A stretch of 64,000 nt of DNA from Salminus brasiliensis (lineage: Eukaryota > Chordata > Actinopteri > Characiformes > Bryconidae). The first letter of the stretch is position 1, and each line of letters starts with the position of its first letter. Positions 52,263 through 63,349 of this stretch are shown piece after piece. The notes under the pieces are model-generated. The model was not told the origin of the DNA. It searched no databases and worked only from the letters and a program-made list of their open reading frames with translations. Made by a program: the position numbers and the translations under genes. The stretch covers positions 24,826,282 through 24,890,281 of the forward strand of contig NC_132893.1 of assembly GCF_030463535.1 (NCBI RefSeq), written 5' to 3'.

Positions 52263-52837
52263 CCAGTGGTGTTCAAACCTGAATGCCACTGTATTGCAGA
52301 GTGTCTCTGATTTAGCTGAGGGGTTTCTGCTTGGTGCTTGGTGGGGGTTGTCAGAGAGAGAGATGAAACATGGCATTATTGGTCAGTATTATTTTTGCCT
52401 GCAACCTAGAGCATAGTGAAGGACTCAAAGACATTTAAAGACAGGAAAATTCCAGGGCATTTTGATGGAAGATTACCGAAATACAAGAGTTTTGTCTATT
52501 AAATATTATGAAATAATTCCAGATTGACTTTAAAAAAAGTGCATCTCTACAAGTGATGTCCCAGCTTGTTTAACTAATCATCATGGTTCTTGTGACTTAA
52601 TTTTTATGGGTGTTGCTTCATTGTAAATGAAAAGCAATGCTAGCTTCATCACTTTCATTTGAGGACAGGAAGGCATCATAATAAATTGCCCTGAAGATTC
52701 ATCTTCTCTAATTATGGATTTACGGTTTCTATGATGCAGAACTTCTCTGAACCTCTCATCTCACACCTGCGTAAGAGTGCCTCCCCGTGGGGGATTTTAG
52801 CTATTGCATGTAATGTTATATATATATATAGATATAT

Positions 52838-52910
52838 AGACAGATACAAAGAACTTTATTGATCCTGAAGGAAATCATCAGAAGAGCAGATTGCATTGAG
52901 GCAGACATGC
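52838..52910. repeat. Possible LINE 3' tail
   Basis: AGATACAAAGAACTTTATTG then ATCCTGAAGGAAATCATC resembles the 3' end of a fish LINE family, preceded by TA-rich simple sequence at 52816-52840. The family cannot be fixed from the sequence alone. It also supplies the first minus-strand AATAAA (52855-52860) after the ferroxidase stop. Confidence 0.4.
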
Positions 52911-53149
52911 AACTATTAATCAGATCTTTAACACATTAATAAGCACAGGTTCCTCTCGCTCTCAACACACACACAGAACACAGAAGAGTAACACAGATCA
53001 CAGAACAGTAAAGTCTTAATGTTTTGAAATATAATCACTGCATTATTTTACACCTCACACAATTCAAGCAGAACCACAAAAACACAAAGAACAAACTGAT
53101 TAATAATAAAATGTAAAATAGTGCACTCTAAAGCAGCCTTTATCCCAAA

Positions 53150-53223
53150 TCACAGTAGTCCAATAGTGGAAATGAAAGCCAGGATCAAAATGATGCTCAG
53201 GTGCTGACCCACACAACTGCCAC
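53150..53223 (-). CDS. hephl1: Ferroxidase last exon: GPI-anchor-like tail
   Basis: Joined to the D6 exon, the protein ends with a Gly-Gly-Ser-Cys stretch, a short polar spacer (VGQH) and the hydrophobic run [16 protein letters not shown], then TGA at 53150-53152. Small residues, spacer and a terminal hydrophobic segment with nothing after it form the classic GPI attachment signal; the probable omega site is in the Gly-Gly-Ser-Cys stretch. Mammalian hephaestin and zyklopen instead end with a membrane span and cytosolic tail. The exon is only 135 bp from the previous one. Confidence 0.75.
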
Positions 53224-56200
53224 CTGAAACACATACATATTCATAGTGTCTTATCTCTGGATAGTGGAGAGCTTATATTTGACAGCAACATCACTGCAGC
53301 ACAGCTGAACATTTAAGTAGAGGGTGGATCTGCACAAGATTTTGAGCAGTCGGCTCACCTGCACGGGGCTGGATGGTGTAAGTTGTCTCCATCCCTGCTA
53401 GGATGTGGTCCGCAACATGGCAGTGTAACAACCACGTTCCCTCGCTGTCTGCCACTATCTCTATCGTCTGAAACGAGCTCGGGAACAGGTCAAACACATC
53501 TGCCCTGTGGGCCTGGTCTGTCTGCTCGAAATATGAGAGAAGCAAAAAGGAAAGGCTTGTGGTCTGCGTTCCTTGTTCCCATTGTGATCTTAGACTACAT
53601 TCACACAGCAGGTAAAGTAACTAAATCTGTTCTTTTTCGTCGTATGTAACTGTGATCTGTGTGGCAGTGTGAATGACAACACTGAATCTGACATTTTCAG
53701 TTCCGATTGGGACACTTTCTCATGAATTTACTTTAAATTTTCACTGAAATAATTAATAATCAAGTCATTCCAAGTCAATTTCAAGTCATTTTTGAGCATT
53801 TCTGTTGGTGTGGTCATTGTAAAAATGTAACTTGATGCAATTTTTCATATTAGCAAAAAAATCGAAAATACATGACACTACAAAACACTACATTTTTGTG
53901 GAACAGTGACACACTGCGGTTTGCAAAATGCTAGTTGGGTACCTATATATTTGCATTGCTTGTTGGCGACATTAGCCTTATAGCTCCAGAACAAAAGCAA
54001 GTTTCAGACAACAAATGCATGTCTTGTTGATGTTAAGAGTGTTGTGTTGCACTTTCACCTTGTAGATGAAGGTCTGGCCATGCAGGTGGACAGTGTGCAT
54101 ATCCACCTCGCTGCCCATCCCCAGCAGATACCAGTTTACCCTCTCCCCTTTCTGCATGTCCAGTCCGTGAAGGTTGCCATATAGCTTGCCATTGATTGCT
54201 TGCAGGAGCAGGAAAGCAGAACATGAAAAATTTTATATACAGAACATCTGATACAGACTGAATACAGTAGCTAAGGACCTACAGCATAGACTTATTCTAA
54301 TGCTGATGCTGCATTGTTTCTTCTGAAATCTTGCAACTAGATTTTGGAGCATTGCTGTGAGTATTTGATTGCATTCAGCGACTAGAGTGTTAGTGAGGCT
54401 AGGATGTTGGAGGATCACCACCCCACCTCATGTCCAACTCATCCCAAAAGTACTGGATGGAGCACCATTATTCCAGAGAACACAGTTTCACTGCTTCACA
54501 GCTCAATGCTGGGCGGGGGCAAATACACCTCTCGCCCACACCTGGCATTAGACATGGTGCCAGCAGGTTCATGTTTATCTGCTTCAAAAAAAACCTCCTA
54601 TTATATTGACAATACTTCTATACAGAGACTAGACAAGCTGTGTGAGCATTATGTGCAATATAAAGTATCTATATGCATTTATTAGAAGGGGTGTCCACAA
54701 ACATTTGGACATGTAGTGTACCAATTCTCCCCAATGGTTTGAAATGGATTGAGGGCATTTAATTCAGAGATGTACTGTGCCAACTTGTAGATGCCAGAAA
54801 TGCAATTAGTCTTAAAGCGGATGGTTCAGCCAAAATTTCAATTTACTCAATTGAGCAGTCAGGACATTAAGTTCAATTCAAGCTACAAAGATTACATCAT
54901 TTTGCAATGTGCTTTTCTAGATCATTACACACTTGCCTCAAAGCATGGTGATTTCTTAAAAAAAACATCAGATGGACTTGCTTATATGTTTTCTGGCTGA
55001 AGTTCCATTAAAAATGTGGAACATTCATACCAGCAGTCATACCCGCTGTCTTGTATTTTCCATGTTTAAGGACAACAGTATGTCACAGTGTTAGAGTATA
55101 TAGCCTATAATTGATTACAATGACAATGTTATGCAGCTGGCATAGTGACAAACGCATGGCTTTAAGCCTCTATTCATTTTCACTTCATAATGGCTTATGG
55201 GGGAATTGTGTATATTCCGTTTTTGGCTGAACTACCACTTTCAACCTTAAAAGCTATGATGACTCAGTGTTGACTCAAAGTCTCACCATGCATTTTGTTG
55301 CTCTCCTGAAAATGTTCGTCTCTGAGCAGAGGCAGTGAGCCGCTGTAGTAGGATTTAATGTTTTGCTCCAGGTACCACGACTTATTCTCATCAAAAATGA
55401 AGAAGAGTAGAGCAAACTCCCGATCCACGTCCAGCCTCTGTCTGTCTGGACCCAGTGTTCCTTTCCTGCAGATCACTAGTGGTCCGATTAGCCCACTTAC
55501 TGTGTCCTGTAACACAATACACCATCAACAACAATCTCCAAGAAAACCTTCACAAGGTCCACAACCTGTAGTCCACAAAACAGACATTTCCACTTCTTAC
55601 TATGAGGATATCAGCAGTAGAGATTATATTATTTGTCATGATAAATCACCTTAATAAAGTCCACAGCAGAGTAGTAGGCAAAGGTGATGCAGTTTGGGTC
55701 AGAGACGCCTGGGCCAGACCTCTCTGGAACACTCCACTGATGCCTACTCATTTTCCCTGCAATCAAATATTTTATTTTTGTATTAAAGCAGCAATATGGC
55801 ATTTCAAGATACAGAACCAGCACCAAAAGTAAAATAATCATGTAGACTGAAGAGGTATAGTTACATACTGCAGTTTTTGGTGTACTGAATAGTAACACTA
55901 GTGGTGAAATACTCCACTCCACTCCACTCCACTCCAATATTACGGATATGTGGAGCAGGAACATGATCTTAAAGCTGTTAATTTAAAAGTAAAAAAGCTA
56001 CATAATGCTGCTTTAAATTGCATAAAACCTAGCATGTCATTTTCTAATCCACTCTAAATTGAGCAACTGTTTAAACCTACAGTGAATATGCTTTTACACC
56101 GAGTAGCCAAATCAGGTGCATTTGACTGTCATTTCATATAATGTCAATAATGGGTTTAGAATAGTCAACCAACTGAAAATAAAGCCTTGTGTGGTCAGAA

Positions 56201-57787
56201 ATGGACAACTGATAAAGGGCTAGGAAGAGGAAAGAGGAAGCACAGAAAGAAATTTGAAGGAAAAGATAAGATACAGTCTCTAACTGTCCACAGACAAGAT
56301 GGCCACTATGCAGTTTAACAAAAAAAAATCTGCCATGTCTGAACACTTCTACTAGTTTAATACACACTGCAGTGTTCAGCATAGTATCTGCTCAGCGGTG
56401 GCCCTCCTATGGTGTCTTTCCACTGATGGACAGGGTGGCTGGTAAACTGTGCAGCAACAGATAGCAACAGATAGTACAGTCAGTAATTGTGTACCTACAA
56501 AGTTCACCTATATGGAAGGTGTGACTAATAAACTGGCATTATTACCATTACCATTAAAATGACACCTTGCCCTTTTATCCAGTGTAGCTGTTTAGGTTTA
56601 GGGTATAAAGTCAGTTGATTGTTGTAAGGTGCTGGTAGTGATGTTTCTTACCAGGTGGGACAGGCTGCGAACGTGGGGGAGAGGTCTTCGCTCCATGAGG
56701 CTGTATAGAGTACGGCCGACTAGCTTTATTCAAAAATGTGATCTGGAGAACATCCCCAACTTCTGCTCTGATTATTGGGCCTAGAAACACAAGCACATAT
56801 TTACATGAGTGTTTCATTGAGATAATCATAACGATGATAAATATTATTGATATGAGACATGGATATAACATTGTAGTCAACCCCTCTTCCCCTACATACA
56901 GGAGACTGGATTCTCATTCAATCTCCTAAAGGTGTCTGCTAAATACTTTAATTATAAATATCAACATGAAAACTCTATAAAAGACTATACCCAATATTTC
57001 CAGATGGCTGTCCTCAGGCTGGCGCTGTTTTCTGGTCCGGAAAGTGTCATCTGTATACTCCCTGTAAACTACTTTCTTATATTTGGAACCAAGTCTGTTC
57101 TCGCCTGTCTCCACAAATATACTACCTGGACTGAGAAACAGAGCATCCGTTACAAACTCAGGGCAGACAGTTCAGTAGTAACAAACAATATATATATTTT
57201 ATAAATGTTAAAAGCAATGATGTCTCAATCTAATGGGGCTGATACAAGCATATTTGAATGGATTGTGTAGCTGCTATTTTAATCTCACTCCAGTTCTGAG
57301 TCTTTATTTTAACCACAGTGTTCAGAGCGCCATCTGGTGTCCTCTCAGTTTAGAGAGCAGTGTGGAACTACTTTACAATGGAACATAAGAGCATAAAATC
57401 TGAAACTATATAAAACTATCACTGAAACATCAGTTTTACCAGCGGGAGAACTGCACACCTTTGTTTTTAAACCAGCACTAACGAGCGTATTCAGAACCGA
57501 GTCTGGCTAATGCTAATGCTAATACACACACGCACATTCAGCCTCTATAAAATATTAAACCAGTTATTTTACATCAGTAGTCAACAAACAACAACAGATA
57601 TCAGTCCAAAATGTGTACCACTACACACACACTTACACAAATGACCTGACTGCGGTGATTCAAAGCAACTGGGAGTTTAATGGCCAGAAAAGTGATTCAG
57701 ATGAGATTATAAGATATTAAATACAACATAAAACAGTCATTTTAAGAAAATCTTTACTAAAAGTAATCAATTAGTTCAGAATGTCTC

Positions 57788-57826
<39 letters not shown>

Positions 57827-60800
57827 GGGTGTTTACATCAGTATTTATTAGCAGATATTTAAACTGTGTGACTGTATTATTTATACAAACACAGTTTGAA
57901 TTGGATCTGTACTGGCTGATACTTAGCTTTAAGAGACTTGGATCAAATCGAGGGGCAAAATAACCTGATCGGCACATTCCTAATTACAACACCACATGAA
58001 GACTAACATTACCAAAAATCATATCTTCAGTAAATTTAACTGTGGAGCTTAATCATCGTAGGCTAAATAGGTGGAGGTATGTAATTGAGTTGCTTTCTGT
58101 GACCTCAACCTCAACCTCAAACAGTGATTTTAAAATGAGCTGTTTTTGTCACTTAGTTGGCACGTATGGCCTGTATAGACTAGAGAGTGAACCGAATGTT
58201 ATATATATTTTTTGTTTAATACGGTTAATACTTTTAGTTCAAACATTTTTGTGTAAAAAAAAGATCCATAATGAAAAAGCAGCCCAAGCTAAGGCACATC
58301 TCATAACCTCATCGTGAATGGCTGAGGCTAAATAGGCAGTCAATTTTTGTGACATCACAAAAACAAGCAATCAAAATGGACTGTTTTTGGAGTTGAAGTT
58401 CCATACATGGACTGGTGGTCTACTGTACACTATTTTTTAATCTAAAAAAGATGATCCAGTTTTCCATGCTGTCGACCCTTGAAGTGTCATATTGTCTGCC
58501 CATCTGATCTTTGATGATCTCTGTGTACCTCTCCTGTTCTGTGGTGTTGAAGTTCTGGAGCTCCCATGTGCGCTGAGGAGAGTAGTCCCACTCCACTTCT
58601 TCTGCAGCGATGAAGTAGCGCACAGCAGGAACAACAGGTGGTGCAGACGGGCTCTCCTTACACATAGTTACTCTGTACTGCAGCCTCATGCCTCCCGTGT
58701 AATGCTCACTCACTCGGCAGCTCACCTCAAACAGCCCTGCAAGTTAATATTGACCAATTTCAGCTGTGTTACCTATACCAAAATGACTCATGGTTCCAAA
58801 TAGCCACACTTTACAATTACAATTTAACTACAAAATTACAATATAACCACATACAGTTGGTAACCTGATACCTATTATACTTATCATAAATATTTAACCC
58901 AAAATCAATCCTATTATTATTTTCTAGAAGTATTGTTAATTTTCTGTACTCATATTTGTCCTTTTGACCACTTATACTCCCTGATTTCATCCCTGTTTGA
59001 ATGATAGCTTGTAAATACTTATGATGCACCTATATGAGTCCACTTCATCCACAGTGCTAAAAGTGTGACTGACCGGTTGTGTCTGGCTGCATGTACACAC
59101 TCAGAGAGGTGTGTGGGAACAGGGTGAGTGTGTCTCGTGTGGTGCCCTCTTTGCGAAAGGTGTTCCCCTGGAAATAAACCGTATGCACGTCGACCTCTGT
59201 GCCGAGCCCCAGCATGTGCCATCTGACCCGGTCGCCCTCACACACCTCCAGCCCAGGTAGGTTCCCATACATGTAGCCATTCACCGCTGCTCCACACACA
59301 CAAACACACACACAAACAACAGATTATGTAACTAATTTTTTGATTTGATGATTTTTATGCTAAAACGTACTATACATTCAACATGAATGTACAGTATGGA
59401 TGTTTAGAATGAATCATTCAATATGAAATTATTTTTTTATTATTTGTATCATTATGTATGTCTCTAAAACTAACCCAAAACAAATTCAACATCCATATTT
59501 TTCCATTGTGAATAAAACTAAGAAGAATGCTGTGCATTGATTTATGGGATGTGATGGGATATGTGAGTGACTGTGTGAGTGAACAAGCAGGCTACCATGC
59601 ATCTTATTGCTCTCCACAAAGGCTTCATCCTCTGGGTTGGACTCATTTGTCCCATATGTCTGTATGTTCTCTTCCAAATACCAGCTCAGGTTTTCATCCA
59701 AAATAGAGAAGAGCAGGAAAAACTCGTGGTCCACGTCTCTCTTAATATATAAGCAAAGAATTAGAACATCATCTTCAAAACCGGCTCTTTTTTGTTCTTT
59801 TTTGACTAGCAGGATCTACCAGGTATCTCCTTGCATCCCACAGCAATCCATCAGAAATCATTACATTAAGGTTTCTCCCCAGGTAACACACCAAAAAATG
59901 GGCATCTGGGCTGCATACATACCTGAGTGTTGTTGGAGCTCAGGGCGCCTCTCTTACACACCAACAGGGGGCCGATGAGGCCAGAGTTAGTATCTCTGAT
60001 GGGGTCGCTGGAGGAGTAGTACAGGTAGGAGATACAGGGCGGGTCGCTTTCAGAGGGCCCCTCCCTTACCTGCCACTTATATGTAAAAGAGTCTCCCGGC
60101 TGCACATGAGATCCATTTTTCCCTGCGTCTGAGACCCAAATGTAAGTGATGAAGAGAAAAAAGCTTGTGAAAAGGAAAGCACTGAGATATATATATATAC
60201 CAAGCAGCTATAACATTAATCTGAACAATAAAGTCATGGAGACCACAAGACCTTCGAAGGTGTTCTGTGGTATATGGCACCAAGAAGTTAGCAGCAGATC
60301 CTTTAAGTGCCCCTAACCCTGTCGCCGTATCACTGATTGTCCTTTCTTGGAACACTTTGTTTTGGGGATGATCTGACCCCGTCATCTAGCCATTGATATT
60401 TGGCTCTTTTCAAAGTGGTTCAGATCCTTATGCTTGACCATTTCTTTCTAGACCTTCAAGACCTGACTGTTCACTTGCTGCATAATATATCCACCCCTTC
60501 ACAGATGCCAGTAAAAGGCAGCTCCAGTTACTAGAAGTTCCAACTTCTTTAACAGAAAACATATGACCACACTTCTACACTGCTAACATATTACCACAAG
60601 TCATTTTCTCTCTCTCTCACCGTTCTCATACTGGGCTCCTTCAAATTCCTTCATGTACTGGAGACCATGGGGCTGGATACTGTAACCCCTGTCAGCATTG
60701 TTTAGAAATGTGACCAGCAAAATGTCTCCAACCTCAGCACGCAGTACAGGACCTAAGGAAGAACAGAACCAAAAAGGAAAGTGGTGCTCATGTTGTTTAT

Positions 60801-63349
60801 CAACAGGATGCATTGAATACAAATGTGGTGTCATCGTATTTCTTTACATGTTTTAAACAGTATGTAGAAACAGATCTACAGCATCTTATGGAACTGAAAA
60901 ACATTTCCTGCTTTGCGTGGGAATGCACGTCATAGCAATTACAAAACTGCATCCCGGAGAAGCTTGATGTCCGTTCTTTAAAATCTGGTGACTTCTCAAC
61001 GCTCACAGCACATTATTCATTTACAACAGTAATGTTTTAATGCATATGCATTTCTATACACTAAACATTGTTCATATGTTCTATGTGCTGGACAAAACAG
61101 TGGAATTTACCAAGAATGCCGAGATGTGTGTCCATGCTGCTTTTCTCCACTGGGATGGTGAACGTGTGATCAGTGTAAGCCCTGAATACCACTTTCTTGT
61201 ACTCCCCGCCAAGACGACCACCATCTGTCCCGAAAAATACCTCTGAGGGGCTGAGAATCAGGCGGCATTGGTATGAAAACAGATATATATTAAACGTTGA
61301 CGGTGTGTTTTTAGCAGATAAACATTTTGTCAATACAAAAAAAAAAAAAAACAGGAATAATGAGAAATAATGCATTTGTACATAACAGTTACAGGAAACA
61401 TGAAGGCTAATTCATGTGTACCACAAAGTGCATTTGTTGCTGATGCAATACACATTATGCCATTCCCATGATCAGAATACAGGCTAAAAATGGCTTTATT
61501 GTCTGTGTATTTCTGAAATAATATCTATGTAAAAGGCTACACTGGTTAATATAGGATCGTATTGCGTGCGGCCTGGCGCGGCATGGTTTAAATGGGCTTT
61601 AGTGGTTTAACAGTAGTGGTTTATCTAATAAATAAAGGCATTTTTTCGTGCTATCAGCTTTTTAATGGTGTCCAAACATAAAATGTTAGAGGATCAAAAT
61701 GATGTAGTGTAAAATATTGAAATTGTAGTGGCATTCAGTGAGTTTCAGTCAGATTTCATACCTCTGGCTCTCTATCAGTGAAACATTGGTCAGGGTGTCC
61801 AATCCAGATGGGGCATAGTTCCAGTGAACAATCTCAGCAGCAATGAAATATTCCTTCACTTTCCCGTTCAGAGGAGCCACAGAATCACCCTGCAGTCCAC
61901 AGGGTGAAACACGAAACAGCGCCTGCATGCCATCTGCACACCATTTCCATTACTATTACTACATACAACATAAAGGTCAAACCCCCATCGTAAAAGATTC
62001 TCTCTTGTAAGATTGTAAATGACTAGCTCAGATTTTATTACAGTGCTTATAGAATTGCCTCTCCTAATCATTCCAACACAACTGCACATAATACAATATT
62101 CGGTCCACATCCTTGTATCAGAACATCTCAAGAAATCAGTGTTTCAAAATGAAACACCTCTTTGAGGTCTACCTTGTATGTGACTGTTGACCTGACAGTT
62201 GAGCAGCCATGTTCCTGTTGTATAGGGGGTCATCTCTGCAGTGAGGAAGGTAGCAGGAAACAGGCTGACGGCGTCAACGCGGTGCCCGTGCATCAGAAGC
62301 GTGTGACCATGAAAGTATGCTGAGTGGACGTCTACCTCGTTGCCCATGCCGAGGAGATGCCAAGCCACAGTTCGGTTCTGGCATAAGTCAAGTCCAGGGA
62401 GGTTCCCATACATATACCCATTAATAGCTATAAGTTAAGATGAATGACAGTACAATCATCACTTACAGTCCATCATCACAGTCCAACATTAACTTTTTTT
62501 TTATTAAATAAAGGTGTACTGTATGTCCAAATGTTTGTGAACACCCCTTCCTTGGATAAAAGGGAAATGCCTACCGTTCATCCTGTTAGACCGCTGGAAG
62601 TCTGGATCATCTGGGTCCACACCAGTAGGGTCAGAACAGAAAATCTGGATGTTCTCCTCTAAGTACCAGCTCAGGTTTTCATCCACCACACTGAACATAA
62701 GGAGGAAGTCCTGATCCACATCCGTCCTTTGCACTTGAGAGTAGTCACCCCATGCTTCAGAAACAGGCTTCAGGCTACCTACAAGAAAGGGAAAATCATT
62801 GAATTTAGAGTGGAACAAGTGCATATTTTAGTTAATGAAGAACAGAAAAGCACTACTGAACGCAATATGATGGACAGATGAAGTGTGACATATTCATTTA
62901 AAATAATAGTGCTAAATGGGTTCTTTGAAGCGATGCCATTGAAGAATATCATTTTATTCCTTTAAAACACCTGTAATGTACCTTAGTTTACTAGAAAGGA
63001 CAATTCAGGACAAGAGGACAACCATTGGCTTTTTCTTTTAGAGTATTCCTGGAGTAGTTATTCTATAGTATTTCTCCAAAATCCATACTGGCACCTTTAC
63101 TGACATCAGTTCATCATAGATGAATAACGTTCACACCTTTCTTGCAAGTCAGCAGGGCTCCTATGAGTCCAGAAGAGATGTCTTTGGAGGCAAACACATG
63201 TGAGTGGTAAGCCCAAGTCAGGCAGTTGGAATCCCCCTGTGTGGGAGCGTATTCTGGCTTCACAATCCATTGATAGGTGTGTGTACCATTCGGCGGAACG
63301 CCATCATCCTGCTTCAGTGCTCCAGAGGTTCCATCTGGATACAATGCCC
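53150..63349 (-). CDS. hephl1: Hephaestin/zyklopen-type multicopper ferroxidase (5' end outside window)
   Basis: Copper ferroxidase, expected to oxidise Fe2+ at the cell surface and assist ferroportin export (family knowledge). Visible exons, 5' to 3': 63137-63349, 62575-62778, 62173-62427, 61762-61933, 61111-61250, 60621-60752, 59923-60122, 59596-59740, 59074-59286, 58529-58736, 56991-57130, 56652-56780, 55650-55756, 55287-55506, 54059-54198, 53359-53521, 53150-53223. That is 2855 bp, 950 codons plus stop, phases consistent, covering late domain 1 to domain 6. About 130 residues (signal peptide and early domain 1) are missing because the window ends. D5-D6 resemble HEPHL1 most ([31 protein letters not shown]). 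Some D1-D4 stretches resemble hephaestin, so heph cannot be excluded; ceruloplasmin fits less well. The C-terminus is unusual (see last exon). Confidence 0.92.
53224..53358 (-). other. hephl1: Short retained-intron candidate giving an alternative C-terminus
   Basis: If this 135-bp intron were retained, the frame from domain 6 would continue with [21 protein letters not shown] and stop. That product would have no hydrophobic tail, hence a secreted form. Both splice sites are good (gtgagc donor, tttcag acceptor), so retention is only a possibility. Confidence 0.3.
53359..57130 (-). CDS. hephl1: Ferroxidase domains 5 and 6 (catalytic C-terminal copper sites)
   Basis: Exons 56991-57130, 56652-56780, 55650-55756, 55287-55506, 54059-54198 and 53359-53521. 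D5 reads [34 protein letters not shown] and [14 protein letters not shown]6 has [33 protein letters not shown] and [14 protein letters not shown]. These supply the D6 type 1 ligands (His, Cys, His, Met) and the D6 half of the trinuclear cluster (HLH and HCH). Confidence 0.9.
54311..54720 (+). mobile_element. Tc1/mariner-type MITE copy (ferroxidase intron)
   Basis: Lacks the left terminal repeat, starting in the interior (GCATTGTTTCTTCTGAAATC). It keeps the complete right end GTCCACAAACATTTGGACAT followed by GTAGTGTA. It lies in the intron between the exons ending at 55287 and starting at 54198. Confidence 0.7.
55783..56016. mobile_element. MITE with AAAGCAGCATTATG termini (ferroxidase intron)
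   Basis: TTAAAGCAGCAATATG at 55783-55798 and CATAATGCTGCTTTAA at 56001-56016 are inverted repeats. It begins only 27 bp from the exon ending at 55756, on the acceptor side. An (ACTCC)5 tract is at 55911-55935. Confidence 0.65.
57788..57826 (+). repeat. (AAT)n microsatellite
   Basis: Thirteen trinucleotide units in the ferroxidase intron between the exons at 57130 and 58529. TATTTATTAGCAG and TGATCGGCACATTCCTA downstream (to 57982) suggest a decayed DNA element. Confidence 0.85.
58529..61250 (-). CDS. hephl1: Ferroxidase domains 3 and 4
   Basis: Exons 61111-61250, 60621-60752, 59923-60122, 59596-59740, 59074-59286 and 58529-58736. D3 reads [27 protein letters not shown] and [21 protein letters not shown]4 has [10 protein letters not shown] and [12 protein letters not shown], a complete type 1 copper set. 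The exon at 59740 has a weak acceptor (ttaag), but the phase requires it. In the last exon the donor was placed at 58528/58527 because it joins in frame to [17 protein letters not shown]; the open frame continues past it into the intron. Confidence 0.82.
60191..60512 (-). mobile_element. Internally deleted Tc1-like transposon, family 1 (ferroxidase intron)
   Basis: Same family and orientation as 28449-28912. It keeps the terminal ATAACATTAAT, the C-terminal CTTGGTGCCATATACC-type piece and the N-terminal CTTGACCATTTCTTTC-type piece, and lacks the catalytic core. It lies between the exons at 60122 and 60621. Confidence 0.7.
61762..63349 (-). CDS. hephl1: Ferroxidase domains 1 (part) and 2
   Basis: Exons 63137-63349, 62575-62778, 62173-62427 and 61762-61933. 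D1 retains the trinuclear-copper motif YHSHV after CLTW; the earlier D1 HPHG motif would be in an exon beyond 64000. D2 carries [10 protein letters not shown] and [12 protein letters not shown], giving His, Cys, His and Met of a complete type 1 copper site. Ceruloplasmin lacks the Met in this domain; hephaestins have it. The last exon opens domain 3 with [17 protein letters not shown]. Confidence 0.88.
62514..62555 (-). mobile_element. Isolated MITE terminal repeat next to a splice donor
   Basis: GTCCAAATGTTTGTGAACAC is the inverted right terminus of the MITE family above. It sits about 20 bp inside the intron from the ferroxidase donor at 62574. Confidence 0.6.

Larger units (their letters stand above)
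48941..53149. other. Intergenic region between the ferroxidase gene and slc43a2
   Basis: No gene found on either strand. Apart from the repeats listed separately, it is AT-rich unique-looking sequence. The ferroxidase 3' UTR must occupy the part just below 53150; its end is not certain. Confidence 0.5.

Noticed and set aside
58420-58528. Extension of the domain 4/5 exon to the end of its open frame
   Set aside because: The GAGAG/gtacac donor at 58528 joins in phase to conserved [17 protein letters not shown]; the extension has no family similarity.
53150-63349. Alternative call ceruloplasmin
   Set aside because: D2 keeps the type 1 Met and D1, D3 and D5 sequences are closer to hephaestin/HEPHL1. 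The GPI-like tail alone is not enough to call cp.
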